Positions 25,425-34,168 of a DNA stretch of 64,000 bases are shown here, in pieces. The notes below the pieces were generated by a model, which was not told the DNA's origin, did not search any database, and saw nothing but the letters and a program-made list of their open reading frames with translations. The position numbers and the translations under genes were made by a program. The stretch spans positions 62,001-126,000 of the forward strand of contig NZ_JAQMWQ010000004.1 of assembly GCF_030403775.1 (NCBI RefSeq). The letters are read 5' to 3'. The DNA is from Paenibacillus sp. BSR1-1 (GTDB lineage: Bacteria; Bacillota; Bacilli; Bacillales; Cytobacillaceae). The number at the start of each line of letters is the position of its first letter. Positions within the stretch are counted from its first letter, which is position 1.

Positions 25425-26882
25425 TTATTGAAGAACTTCATTTTGCTCCTTAGCATCTTTTACAATCTCTTTGGCAAATTTAATCTTTTCTCCCCAATTA
25501 ATCGAACGTTGAATCACCACTTTTTGCGCCTGCGGTGATCCGGCCCCGTGCATACATTCGATAATTGGAGTGGAGCCTGTCATATTCTCAACAAGACGTC
25601 CCATTTTAATCCTGTCAATTGGATCAGCATTTTCGCCAGTGCTATAGTATTTATAAATATAAGGAGCAATCCTCGGGTTATCCAGTTCTTGTTCAGATGG
25701 CAATGTTGCCACGAAACCTCCTGCTAAATCTTGTGACAGCTTGGTAACCTCTGGATAATACCGTGCTGTGTTAAGTTTTGATGAATTTGCCAGCACCGGG
25801 TCAACAAAAGCGGTGCCGCATCCATTTTTAGAACAATTGAAGGAGCAGGCAAGGGCTCCGCTATACATGGTTTCAACTAAGTGGGCCATTTCCGCCAATT
25901 TCTCTTTCACATGACCAGCTTTGGAAATTCCATGCATATCAGCAAGTGATGCCGTTGCTCCTATTAAGACATCCAGGTTTCCAGCTTTACAAGCTCCATA
26001 GTTTTGTCGATGGTAGGAAGCAAAGCGATCAACCAGCTTGCCCGTATATTGCGTTTCTTTATACATAAAGACCCGCTCCCAAGGAACAAACACATCTTCA
26101 AAAATAATCAATGCCTCTCCACCGACTACACCATATTTTGCATTTCCCTGATCGATTTTCCCTTCCCATTTACGGCTGTCGTTCACTTGTCTTCCAAAAA
26201 CGTAGAGCACACCTTTTTCGTCGGCAGGTACCGCAAACGAAAGAGCATAATCTGCATCTTTCGGGGACATGGCAGTTCCCGGCATAACTAAAATTTGATG
26301 GGAATTTATCGCCCCTGTTTGATGCATTTTGGCTCCACGAACAACGATCCCATCTTCCTTTTCTTCTACCACTCTTACATATAAATCAGGGTCATGTTGT
26401 TCCGATGGCCTTTTGGACCTGTCTCCCTTTGGATCCGTCATGGCTCCATCGGTCATATAATCATGATTCTGTGTCTCAATTAAAAATCGCTTAAACCTTT
26501 CGTGATAGTCTGTACCAAGTTCTTGGTCCATTTCCCAAGTCGTGGAGTAAAGAGTGATTAAGCCGTCCATACCAACGCATCTTTGAAAACATGTTCCCGT
26601 TATTTGTCCCGCAACCCGAAGCATCATCGCTTTTTTAACAAGATCCTCCTGATTTTGCGGGATATGTGTCCAACGATTGATTTTGTTACCTGTTAGATGG
26701 GAGATGGCACTGCCCAGTTCCTCGTATTTTTCCTCTGTGCCCAATTTATACGTCACGGATGCGGCATTGATATGTGGCCTCATTGCAGGATGGTCAACGA
26801 CATTTTCGACCCTCTCGCCCATAAAATATACTTCCTTCTTCTGGTTACGCAGGCTTTCAATATATTGTTCCGGTGTCATCAT
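25425..26882 (-). CDS. abfD: 4-hydroxybutyryl-CoA dehydratase / vinylacetyl-CoA isomerase
   Basis: 485 residues of the HpaB/AbfD flavoprotein family. The [4Fe-4S] ligands that separate the dehydratase from the monooxygenases are all in place: Cys98 and Cys102 in TGTCFQRCVGMDG, and His291 and Cys298 in ASYHRQNYGACKAG, one off from the clostridial numbering I recall (99, 103, 292, 299). It converts 4-hydroxybutyryl-CoA to crotonyl-CoA by a radical mechanism. The ATG at 26882 follows AAGGAGG. The repeat at 25239-25418 separates it from the dehydrogenase gene downstream. Confidence 0.88.
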   Translation of the reverse strand: MMTPEQYIESLRNQKKEVYFMGERVENVVDHPAMRPHINAASVTYKLGTEEKYEELGSAISHLTGNKINRWTHIPQNQEDLVKKAMMLRVAGQITGTCFQRCVGMDGLITLYSTTWEMDQELGTDYHERFKRFLIETQNHDYMTDGAMTDPKGDRSKRPSEQHDPDLYVRVVEEKEDGIVVRGAKMHQTGAINSHQILVMPGTAMSPKDADYALSFAVPADEKGVLYVFGRQVNDSRKWEGKIDQGNAKYGVVGGEALIIFEDVFVPWERVFMYKETQYTGKLVDRFASYHRQNYGACKAGNLDVLIGATASLADMHGISKAGHVKEKLAEMAHLVETMYSGALACSFNCSKNGCGTAFVDPVLANSSKLNTARYYPEVTKLSQDLAGGFVATLPSEQELDNPRIAPYIYKYYSTGENADPIDRIKMGRLVENMTGSTPIIECMHGAGSPQAQKVVIQRSINWGEKIKFAKEIVKDAKEQNEVLQ

Positions 26883-27086
26883 AAAATTTTTCCTCCTTTT
26901 TCCTACCCTTGAACTTTACATTTCAAAAAAGTTCGGTTAGGCATCATTAATGTAAATAAATATGGCTTGTTCTTAGAAAACATGCCTTTTTTTTGCAAAA
27001 AAATTGATGTATAACAATCTTCAATCTTTTTTAAGTTCGAGTTGTCATACATCAGCATGTAAGATTCAATAGTGGATTATATTCTA

Positions 27087-27390
27087 TTAATTTACGACAT
27101 TCGTGATTTTATCTAATTCCCTGAGTTCTCTTCTTAATACTTTTCCTGCAGCGTTCCTTGGCAGTTCATCAATAAAGACAACACTTGTTGGTTTTTTATA
27201 GCTTGCCAGGTTCTTTTGGCAATGCTTGATGATTTCTTCTTCTGTTACTGGCATGTTGTCTTTTACGACAACATAGGCTCTTGGTGTTTCTACCCATTTT
27301 TCATGAGGGACACCTACCACTGAAACTTCTTTTACCAAAGGGTGTTTAAGGATGGCTTGTTCCACCTCTGCAGGGTAAATGTTTTCCCCG
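27087..27390 (-). pseudogene. C-terminal fragment of an acyl-CoA ligase
   Basis: The frame reads GENIYPAEVEQAILKHPLVK, then RNAAGKVLRRELREL, the C-terminal domain with the catalytic Lys of AMP-forming ligases. Nothing of the large N-terminal domain is left. Upstream it runs, out of frame, straight into the metallo-beta-lactamase remnant, so a deletion joined the two. Confidence 0.75.
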
Positions 27391-27980
27391 TTTCAAGGGT
27401 GGTTGTCTCACCATAACCCCGGTAGATGATGAAATCACCCGGAAGACTGAATAGTTTGTTTTTGATAAATTCCTTTAACAGTTCCCTATCTCCAAATGGA
27501 AGATTTGTTGGCCACACAACCCCTGCTAGTAATGTATCCCCTGTAAACAAATAGGCCTCATTGATAAGAAAACATGTACTGCCAGGAGAATGCCCTGGAG
27601 AATGTATGGCTCTAATATTTAATGAACCGCATTGAATCCATTCATCTCCAATTAATAAGATGTCTGGCCACTCACTGATAATAGGTGTGTTCGTCTTAGC
27701 TGATCCATTTAAATCGGGATCTAACAGCCACTCTGCTTCCAACTGATGGGCAACAACCAAAGCATCAGTTTTATTTTTTAGCAAATTTACCCCGGCAATA
27801 TGATCATAGTGACAATGGGTTAATAAAATATAATCTACTTTCTAGTACCGATATATTCCATTAATTCAAAGGGGTTTTCACCCGGATCAATAATGATGCA
27901 AAAAATTCCTCATCCGAAATAACATAGCTATTTGTTTGCAGATTCCCCAATGTAAACGGTTGAATATTTAAGGACTTCAT
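27385..27980 (-). pseudogene. Metallo-beta-lactamase-fold hydrolase, frameshifted and truncated
   Basis: The ATG at 27980 after AAGGAGG opens MKSLNIQPFTLGNLQTNSYV. One frameshift near DEEFF leads to IIIDPGENPFELMEYI, and a second leads to ILLTHCHYDHIAG, the HxHxDH metal motif. The remaining frame has HSPGHSPGS and FTGDTL. The final GHG motif reads GYGE, and the C-terminus is replaced by the ligase fragment. It has a sigma-54 promoter at 28021-28036. Confidence 0.75.
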
Positions 27981-28020
27981 CCGGTGCCTCCTTCCTGTTG
28001 GAAATCCTCACTTTTATTTA

Positions 28021-28036
28021 TGCAATATTCATGCCA
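28021..28036 (-). promoter_or_regulatory. Sigma-54 promoter of the metallo-beta-lactamase remnant
   Basis: The minus strand reads TGGCAT-GAATA-TTGCA, a full consensus match, 41 bp before the start at 27980. Confidence 0.88.
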
Positions 28037-28092
28037 AAACAATTTGATGGAGAATATCCAATTTTCAGAGAAATCAATTTACGATTTTTATT

Positions 28093-28130
28093 ATTAATAA
28101 GAATTCGTTTGCGATTTTTCCTATTTTCGG
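28093..28130. promoter_or_regulatory. Possible enhancer site of a second type
   Basis: ATTAATAAGAATTCGTTT is followed by TTTTTCCTATTTTCGGGAAA. Nearly the same 18-mer is at 29055-29072 and a similar TTTCC/GGAAA pair is at 28994-29014, upstream of the next sigma-54 promoter. This differs from the ATGTAAAC type at the F420 cluster. Confidence 0.4.
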
Positions 28131-28170
28131 GAAAAACGTTTTCAATAAAGAGAAAATTCTACTATTTTAT

Positions 28171-28920
28171 TTACTGTGCAAGCCATCCGCCATCAACAAA
28201 GATGGTTTGGCCCGTTATAAAACTGCCGGCATCTGATGCAAGTAAAAGAACGGCACCCTCTATTTCTTCAGGATTTCCCAATCTTTTCATCGGTGTTTTC
28301 CCAATTATTTTATCAAGAACTTTAGGATTACTTAACTGCTCATGGTTCATTTCTGTCTCAATATATGCCGGGCCTATTGCGTTTACTTGATTACCTAACC
28401 TGGCCCACTCTAATGCAAGAGATCTTGTTAAATTAATGACAGCTGCTTTGCTTGCGGTATATGCGCTTATTCCTACATCTCCAACCGCACCAACGACGGA
28501 AGAAACTGTAATAATTTTACCTTTGCCCTGATTCTTCATGATTTTTGCAACCGCCTGTGAACAAAAAAATAACGATTTCACATTCAAATTCATTACTTTA
28601 TCCCATTCTTCCTCTGTAACATCTAAAGCAAAATTGGTTTGCGATGTACCTGCATTATTTACTAATATATCAATAGTTCCAAAAGTGGAAGCTATACTTT
28701 CAACCATTTCATTTAGTGAGTCTATACTGTTTAAATCTGTAGAAAAACTAATCGCTTTTCGATTTAGCTGTTCAATTTCTCCAACTACTTGTTTATTTCT
28801 TGCTTCATCTCTTCCTATAACTACTACGTTGGCTCCTCTTTCTGCGAGTGCTAACGCGATTGTCCGTCCTAACCCCCTGTTTCCGCCAGTTACAATCGCA
28901 GTCTTGTTGCTTAAATCAAT
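28171..28920 (-). CDS. SDR-family oxidoreductase (FabG-like) with an apparent ATT start
   Basis: 249 residues, the standard length. TGGNRGLGRTIALAL is the NAD(P) loop, NNAG follows, and the catalytic set is Ser in TVSSVVG with YTASK; the C-terminus FITGQTIFVDGGW is intact. The frame is open back to an ATT at 28920 that lies where the family starts (IDLSNKTAIVTGG). An in-frame TGA stands immediately before it and no ATG, GTG or TTG is in frame until far inside. AGGAG lies three bases upstream. It is driven by the sigma-54 promoter at 28961-28976. It may use ATT or may have lost its ATG by one G to T change. Confidence 0.75.
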   Translation of the reverse strand: MDLSNKTAIVTGGNRGLGRTIALALAERGANVVVIGRDEARNKQVVGEIEQLNRKAISFSTDLNSIDSLNEMVESIASTFGTIDILVNNAGTSQTNFALDVTEEEWDKVMNLNVKSLFFCSQAVAKIMKNQGKGKIITVSSVVGAVGDVGISAYTASKAAVINLTRSLALEWARLGNQVNAIGPAYIETEMNHEQLSNPKVLDKIIGKTPMKRLGNPEEIEGAVLLLASDAGSFITGQTIFVDGGWLAQ

Positions 28921-28960
28921 TCACTCCTAATATTTTAATGGACTTTCTATCTTATTTACT

Positions 28961-28976
28961 TGCAAAAAATGTGCCA
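28961..28976 (-). promoter_or_regulatory. Sigma-54 promoter of the SDR gene
   Basis: The minus strand reads TGGCAC-ATTTT-TTGCA, a perfect consensus, 41 bp before the SDR start. Confidence 0.9.
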
Positions 28977-28993
28977 AATTATGATTTCCGTTT

Positions 28994-29072
28994 TTTCCTA
29001 TATTTGAAAGGAAATTTTTTGCAATGATAAGAATTTAGCGAGAAAATTCTTTCTATTAATAAAAATTCGTTT
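28994..29072. promoter_or_regulatory. Possible enhancer region of the SDR promoter
   Basis: Contains the inverted pair TTTCC-N11-GGAAA and, at 29055-29072, ATTAATAAAAATTCGTTT, one base different from the 18-mer at 28093-28110. It is 20-95 bp upstream of the -24 element. Confidence 0.4.
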
Positions 29073-29087
29073 TTTTAATAATAAAAA

Positions 29088-29111
29088 AACCCCTTGTTCA
29101 ATCAAGAGGTT
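29088..29111 (-). terminator. Terminator of the Fe-alcohol dehydrogenase gene
   Basis: AACCCCTTG pairs with CAAGAGGTT across six bases, followed by seven T on the minus strand. Confidence 0.75.
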
Positions 29112-29120
29112 CGTAAAATC

Positions 29121-30287
29121 CTAAAAAATATCCTCATAGGCCTGCTCAAGAATCTTCCAGTAATCCTCAGCTCTTATGTTTCGAATGTTACTAGGCGTGG
29201 AATTATTTTGTACAGCTAGTTCTACTATTCGTGAAAAATCCTCTTTTCGGATTCCTGGCAAATCTTTTAGTTTTGGAATCTCCAATTTAGTAGTAAATTC
29301 CCGAATACCGGTTAATAGTTTTTCAACGGCACTTTCATCCGAATCAGATTCATTGGCAAACTTCATATATCTTGCCAGATCCGCATGGATGCCCTTCTCT
29401 TCTTCCGCATTAAATTTTAATACATATGGTAAAAATACCGCATTGGCAACTCCATGCGGTGTATCATACAGGCCGCCAAGTGCTTCGGCTAAGCAATGGA
29501 CAGCCGCCACATCCGTTGAACCAAAGCATAATCCAGCTAAAAGGCTGCCTTCAAGCATGTCATAGCGTGCCTGCTGATTTTCTCCATCCTTAAATGCAGC
29601 TGGCAAGGAAGTAACAATTTTGGTCATCGCTCTTGCGCCAAATGCTTGGGAAATGGGATTGGTTATTTTACAGGTATAGCCTTCAATAGCATGAACTAAC
29701 GCATCCACACCTGTAGCAGCGGTAACTGACTGCGGAACGGTAAACGTTAATCTTGGATCAAGAACGGCCATCATAGGTCTTAATGAAGCATCTTTTAAAG
29801 TCAACTTTCGATGTGTGGCAGACTCGGTAATCACGGAGGAACGGGTTACTTCAGAACCAGTCCCTGCAGTGGTTGGCACACAAATAATCGGGGCAATATT
29901 GGCATATTCCCTCTTCCCCTCCACATACTTGACTGGCGTACCGCCATTAGGACCAAGAAGAGCAATCGCCTTCCCTGTATCCATGGCACTTCCTCCTCCA
30001 ACAGCGACGACAGTCTCAATACCCTGCTCTTGAAAAATTTTTGCTCCAGCCAAACACTCCGTATCCCTCGGGTTTTGCGAGATCGAATCAAATAAAACGA
30101 CGCGATATCCTGACTCTTCCAACGTTGATTTGATTGGTGTGACTAATCCAGCCTTAACGACACCGGGATCACTGACTAATAATACTGATCGCCCAACCTG
30201 AAGAGCATTCAACATCATTGGCAATTGCTCAGCTTTACCCAACCCCATCTCAATTCTTGTATTATTGAAATAACTATAACTCTCCAT
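29121..30287 (-). CDS. Iron-containing alcohol dehydrogenase (4-hydroxybutyrate-dehydrogenase-like)
   Basis: About 388 residues of the Fe-ADH family. GGGSAMDTGKAIAL binds NAD, VPTTAGTGSEVT follows, and the metal ligands lie in DALVHAIEGYTC and HCLAEALGGLYDTPHGVANAV. The ATG at 30287 follows AAAGGAG. In this neighbourhood it would suit oxidation of 4-hydroxybutyrate to succinate semialdehyde, parallel to the AbfD route, but the family is broad and the substrate is inferred from context only. Confidence 0.83.
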   Translation of the reverse strand: MESYSYFNNTRIEMGLGKAEQLPMMLNALQVGRSVLLVSDPGVVKAGLVTPIKSTLEESGYRVVLFDSISQNPRDTECLAGAKIFQEQGIETVVAVGGGSAMDTGKAIALLGPNGGTPVKYVEGKREYANIAPIICVPTTAGTGSEVTRSSVITESATHRKLTLKDASLRPMMAVLDPRLTFTVPQSVTAATGVDALVHAIEGYTCKITNPISQAFGARAMTKIVTSLPAAFKDGENQQARYDMLEGSLLAGLCFGSTDVAAVHCLAEALGGLYDTPHGVANAVFLPYVLKFNAEEEKGIHADLARYMKFANESDSDESAVEKLLTGIREFTTKLEIPKLKDLPGIRKEDFSRIVELAVQNNSTPSNIRNIRAEDYWKILEQAYEDIF

Positions 30288-30408
30288 TTCCAACACTCCT
30301 TTTGTCAATAATCCACTGTTATGTAAGGTTCCTATTTATCCTTTATTATAACATTATTTATTTAAATATTCTGACAAAATGATTTTTTTGAATTCTATTA
30401 TAAAAAAA

Positions 30409-30433
30409 CCCAAGTGACAAGTAATCACCTGGG
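30409..30433 (-). terminator. Terminator of the GarR-like dehydrogenase gene
   Basis: CCCAAGTGA and TCACCTGGG form an imperfect stem followed by seven T on the minus strand. Confidence 0.75.
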
Positions 30434-30450
30434 AAAAAGAATTCGTTTAA

Positions 30451-31350
30451 TTAAATTTCTTCATTTACTTTTTCAACTTTTATACTGGCCCATTCTTCAT
30501 AGCATTTAATAACGGAACTCATGTCTTCTGACCCATAACCTTTCGCTTTAGCGATCTGAAAGATTTCTTTTACTAATGAAAGAATGGGAGTAGAGATTTC
30601 CAATTCTTTTGCTACATCAGAAGCTAGACCTAGATCTTTATGTATTAATTGCGTCATAAATTGTGGCGTGAAATCTCGGTTTATCATTTTGGGTGCTTTC
30701 ATTTCCGCCTGCCCGCTTCTTGCTCCCCCGCCATTCACTATTTTCACAAAAATTTCTGGGTCGATCCCAGCTTTGGCGGCCATCGTAATTCCTTCAGTCA
30801 ATGATAAAAGGTTAATCGCCGTCATGGTATTATTAGCCAACTTCGTATAGGAGCCCTTGCCATTTTCCCCCACATGATAAGCGTTCTTCCCCATCGCTAA
30901 AAACAAAGGCATGCATTTTTCAAAGTTTTCTTTTTTACCGCCAACCATAAACGTCAGAATTCCTTCATTCGCCTGCGGCTCACTGCCACTAACAGGAGCA
31001 TCAAGCATATCAATATCATGCTTTGAAAGTTCTACCGCTAATTTTTTACTTGTTACTGGAGAGATGGTACTGGAATCAACCACGATTAGCCCTGGATGAG
31101 CACCATATATAATCCCATTTTCACCGAGAATGACTTCCTCAACGGCAGCATCTGCTGTAAGCATCGTGAATACGATATCACTTTTCAATGTAACTTCTTT
31201 AGGAGAATTAGCAACCATGGCCCCTTGCTCCGTAAGAAAATTCATTTTCTCTTTGGTGCGATTATAAACAGTTAGTTCAAAACCATTTTTCAGCAAATGG
31301 TTTGCCATTGGAAGACCCATCGTCCCTAAACCGATAAAACCTACTTTCAT
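30451..31350 (-). CDS. NAD(P)-dependent beta-hydroxyacid dehydrogenase (GarR / HIBADH / GLYR family)
   Basis: 299 residues. GFIGLGTMGLPMANHLLKNG is the dinucleotide loop; LDAPVSGSEPQANEGILTFMVGG is the substrate segment; KLANNTMTAINL carries the catalytic Lys. Members act on tartronate semialdehyde, 3-hydroxyisobutyrate or succinate semialdehyde. The ATG at 31350 follows AAAGGAG. It is a single-gene unit with its own terminator; a role in hydroxybutyrate or semialdehyde turnover fits its neighbours. Confidence 0.87.
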   Translation of the reverse strand: MKVGFIGLGTMGLPMANHLLKNGFELTVYNRTKEKMNFLTEQGAMVANSPKEVTLKSDIVFTMLTADAAVEEVILGENGIIYGAHPGLIVVDSSTISPVTSKKLAVELSKHDIDMLDAPVSGSEPQANEGILTFMVGGKKENFEKCMPLFLAMGKNAYHVGENGKGSYTKLANNTMTAINLLSLTEGITMAAKAGIDPEIFVKIVNGGGARSGQAEMKAPKMINRDFTPQFMTQLIHKDLGLASDVAKELEISTPILSLVKEIFQIAKAKGYGSEDMSSVIKCYEEWASIKVEKVNEEI

Positions 31351-31476
31351 CGCTCGTTCACTCCTTTTTAAATGGAAATCCTTATCTAAATAATAGTATA
31401 AATAAAAATTTATTACTTATCCCCCCTTATGCTAACCTTCTATTATGCTAGCAAACTAATAATCGATATTAAAAAA

Positions 31477-31502
31477 ATGCGCCTCCAATAAATTGGGCGC
31501 AT
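31477..31502 (-). terminator. Terminator of the GDPD gene
   Basis: ATGCGCC pairs with GGGCGCAT across eleven bases with T and A runs on either side, 13 bases beyond the stop. Confidence 0.8.
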
Positions 31503-31514
31503 TTTTAAAACTTA

Positions 31515-33845
31515 TCATTCTGTTACGGTCACTTCCATTGGCTCAGATACTAAATGCCATTCCTTGCCAAGCATTTGGAATGTATGCATCGCGAACACAT
31601 TCACCATTCCGGGCTCAAGCGCTGTTATGGTATTGCCTTCGACTTTAACCTTCGTTTCTCCATTGTTAACAAAGAGAGTCGTCGAAATATTTTCTGTTTT
31701 GGATTCACGATAGTTCACAAAGGATTTGACCTGAATCGTTGCCGATTTTCCGACATTCAGGTTGACCTTTTTGTTTGGAATTTCCAAACGAATCGGCGCA
31801 TCTGTCAACCACTGCGTATAGTCCGTGATCGGTCCGACCACGCCGGCCTCCAAAGCTTGCCCAAAATGATCTTCGTTTCTAAATGTCCAATGCATATTCA
31901 GGAATCCACGCTGGCGCATGTAGCGAATGAATTCCGAATTTAAACTGCCATAGTCGGCATTCAGGGTCGCGTTCATGCTGGCACCGTACTGCATCATTTG
32001 TTGGGCCTTTTTCAGCTTGCCTTCGATTGTAGATGGTACAGCTGCAGAGTAAAGATAGCCCGTGCCCACTTCAGGGTTAATACCTCGAGTGTTGCGGATA
32101 TGGTTGGAATTAAAGCTTTGAATCACTACTTGATCAACCATTCCGGTTTGCTCGATCTCCTCCATCACTTGCTTCTCGATGCCATCTGCCTTAATCTCGA
32201 TAAGCAGGACCACATCTTTCCCCTTGAACTCTTCTAAATACTCTTTAAACGTAGGTACCTTTTCTCCTTGGAATTCAGGACTGAACTTGATACCGGCATC
32301 CAATGCCTGAACCTGCTCGAGGGTCAAATCCTTTACATTTCCTTTCCCGTTCGTGGTCCGGTCCACCGTATAGTCATGCATAATAACCAGTTTCCCGTCT
32401 TTGGTCCTCTGTACGTCAGTCTCAATCATATCTGCTCCCATTTCATAGGCCTTTCGATAGGAAGCCATTGTATTTTCAGGCGCAATGGAAGGTACACCTC
32501 GATGTGCGGCCACTACCGGACGCTGTACAATGGTATTCTCTGGATACTGTCCCAAAGCTTCAATGGAAGCGGAAGGATTTTCAGAAACAATGCCGTCCAC
32601 TCCAAGATGAATCAACGTATGGGCAGCTTGCACATCCTCAGCGCCGACTCCCCAAACGGATATGGCACGGCTATGCAAATAGTGAACGTTCTCAGGGCTC
32701 AGAATTTTTTGTGGAATTACCGCTACCATCGCATCGCTTTTATGAATGTAACGTACGAACCCCGCCCTATCATTCTTATTGAAAGATGCCTTGTTGTAAA
32801 TAAGGGCACCGCGGGCCGTTTTAATAAAACTGCGCATTTCTTTTACGATCGCAGGATTACTGGATAAAATCTGAAAATCTTGTGTCTGGGTTTCTTTCAG
32901 GACATTGGCTAGACCTTCTATATCCGAATGTTCTTCCACTTGGATAATCGGAATGAATTTTCCTTTAATAGTATTAAGGGCGTTTTCAATTGGGGCCCCT
33001 TCAACCGTCCATTTCCCCAGTTCGTTCCGCTTTGCCTGCATGAGCACGGAAGCTGCACCTTCCTGCGCAACGGTTTTCGAAATAATCGTTGGCGGATTCA
33101 CGATATTCGTTTTCACTTCTTGAGGAAGAAAAGCGTTCGTACCCCCTAATGGAGGAAGTGCATTTGAGTAGGTATTGACCTTTACATTATCGAATTGAAC
33201 GGTCGTCCCGTTCGCTTGGAATCCGACATCCCCGTTTGTCCATTTCCCGGCCTGATCCGTATCAACCACAAGCTGGCCATCGATAAATTGCTGCACACGA
33301 TTTCCGCTTGCGATCACTTTGACATGATAAGTCTTATTGGAGGCCATATTTTCCGGATAAAAATTCGTTTCCGGCACAACCCACTGATTGCTTTCATTTC
33401 TGATGGCGAACTCCAGTCCGTTCAGCGCCGTAGTGCCTTTGCGCATGGCGAATTGATAATACGGATATGTATTTGGCTGGACACGATACATTAACGAAGT
33501 CCATCGGGTGTCTTCAACTGCACTTTGAAACATCATATCCGCTTCAAAAACGTAGTTTCCTGTTTGGTTTCCTATAGGAATCACAACTCTGGCAGGAGCG
33601 CCGGAAGATGGTGACGTTAATACCAGCTTGCCATCCAAGACCTTAGCATCTCCCTGTACAAGCTTCCAGCCTGCAGGAAGCTGCCCGTTAGCGATTTGAT
33701 CGAAATTCTCCAGTGTTAGAGCCTGCTCCGCGGCCTGAACCTTTGTTGGTCCATCCACTGATGCTATCCAAATACTTCCGAAAATACTTGCTGATACTAA
33801 AAAGGCTGTTAATTTTTTTGATTTTCCCCTCAAATTTGGTACCAT
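31515..33845 (-). CDS. Secreted glycerophosphodiester phosphodiesterase with a concanavalin-like domain and a degenerate first GDPD repeat
   Basis: About 776 residues. A signal peptide (LTAFLVSASIFGSIWIASV) is followed by a laminin-G/DUF1080-like beta-sandwich (about 45-225). A GDPD-like stretch lacking the catalytic His follows (about 255-430), then the active GDPD (about 440-680) with AHRGVPSIAPENT, IETDVQRTKDGKLVIMHD and VVLLIEIK. A small Ig-like domain ends the protein. The ATG at 33845 follows GAGGAGACAGAAA; the upstream in-frame ATG overlaps that site. It probably releases glycerol phosphate from teichoic acid or phospholipid outside the cell. Confidence 0.88.
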   Translation of the reverse strand: MVPNLRGKSKKLTAFLVSASIFGSIWIASVDGPTKVQAAEQALTLENFDQIANGQLPAGWKLVQGDAKVLDGKLVLTSPSSGAPARVVIPIGNQTGNYVFEADMMFQSAVEDTRWTSLMYRVQPNTYPYYQFAMRKGTTALNGLEFAIRNESNQWVVPETNFYPENMASNKTYHVKVIASGNRVQQFIDGQLVVDTDQAGKWTNGDVGFQANGTTVQFDNVKVNTYSNALPPLGGTNAFLPQEVKTNIVNPPTIISKTVAQEGAASVLMQAKRNELGKWTVEGAPIENALNTIKGKFIPIIQVEEHSDIEGLANVLKETQTQDFQILSSNPAIVKEMRSFIKTARGALIYNKASFNKNDRAGFVRYIHKSDAMVAVIPQKILSPENVHYLHSRAISVWGVGAEDVQAAHTLIHLGVDGIVSENPSASIEALGQYPENTIVQRPVVAAHRGVPSIAPENTMASYRKAYEMGADMIETDVQRTKDGKLVIMHDYTVDRTTNGKGNVKDLTLEQVQALDAGIKFSPEFQGEKVPTFKEYLEEFKGKDVVLLIEIKADGIEKQVMEEIEQTGMVDQVVIQSFNSNHIRNTRGINPEVGTGYLYSAAVPSTIEGKLKKAQQMMQYGASMNATLNADYGSLNSEFIRYMRQRGFLNMHWTFRNEDHFGQALEAGVVGPITDYTQWLTDAPIRLEIPNKKVNLNVGKSATIQVKSFVNYRESKTENISTTLFVNNGETKVKVEGNTITALEPGMVNVFAMHTFQMLGKEWHLVSEPMEVTVTE

Positions 33846-34168
33846 TTTCTGTCTCCTCTTCATTTAGTTGAAACAAATGTAAAAGGTTTACAAACCCTTA
33901 CTATGAAAATAGTACTTAATGAAGGTATAAGGGGTATTAATCTTTTTTAAAGATATTGTTAAAAAATGGAGGACTTTGGCCTGAAGGTCTTTTCTACTAA
34001 TCTGTCCCAAAGATTGTAAAAATCTTTAAATTTAATGGAAATCCCCCCCAGAATCTACCTTCTATTTCGAACTATATTAATATAAAGAGAGTATGAAAAC
34101 TCCCATTTCTAGCAGAACTAACTAGAATATTGAAAAAGAGAATGGAACAACTGAGAGGGGTTGAATAA
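33846..34168. other. Divergent promoter region of two secreted-enzyme genes
   Basis: About 320 bases that must hold promoters for the GDPD gene (left) and the chitinase gene (right). It is AT-rich, with no gene and no repeat I can name. Confidence 0.5.

Noticed and set aside
31554..33494. Plus-strand frames opposite the GDPD gene
   Set aside because: Shadows of the real minus-strand gene; no ribosome binding sites.
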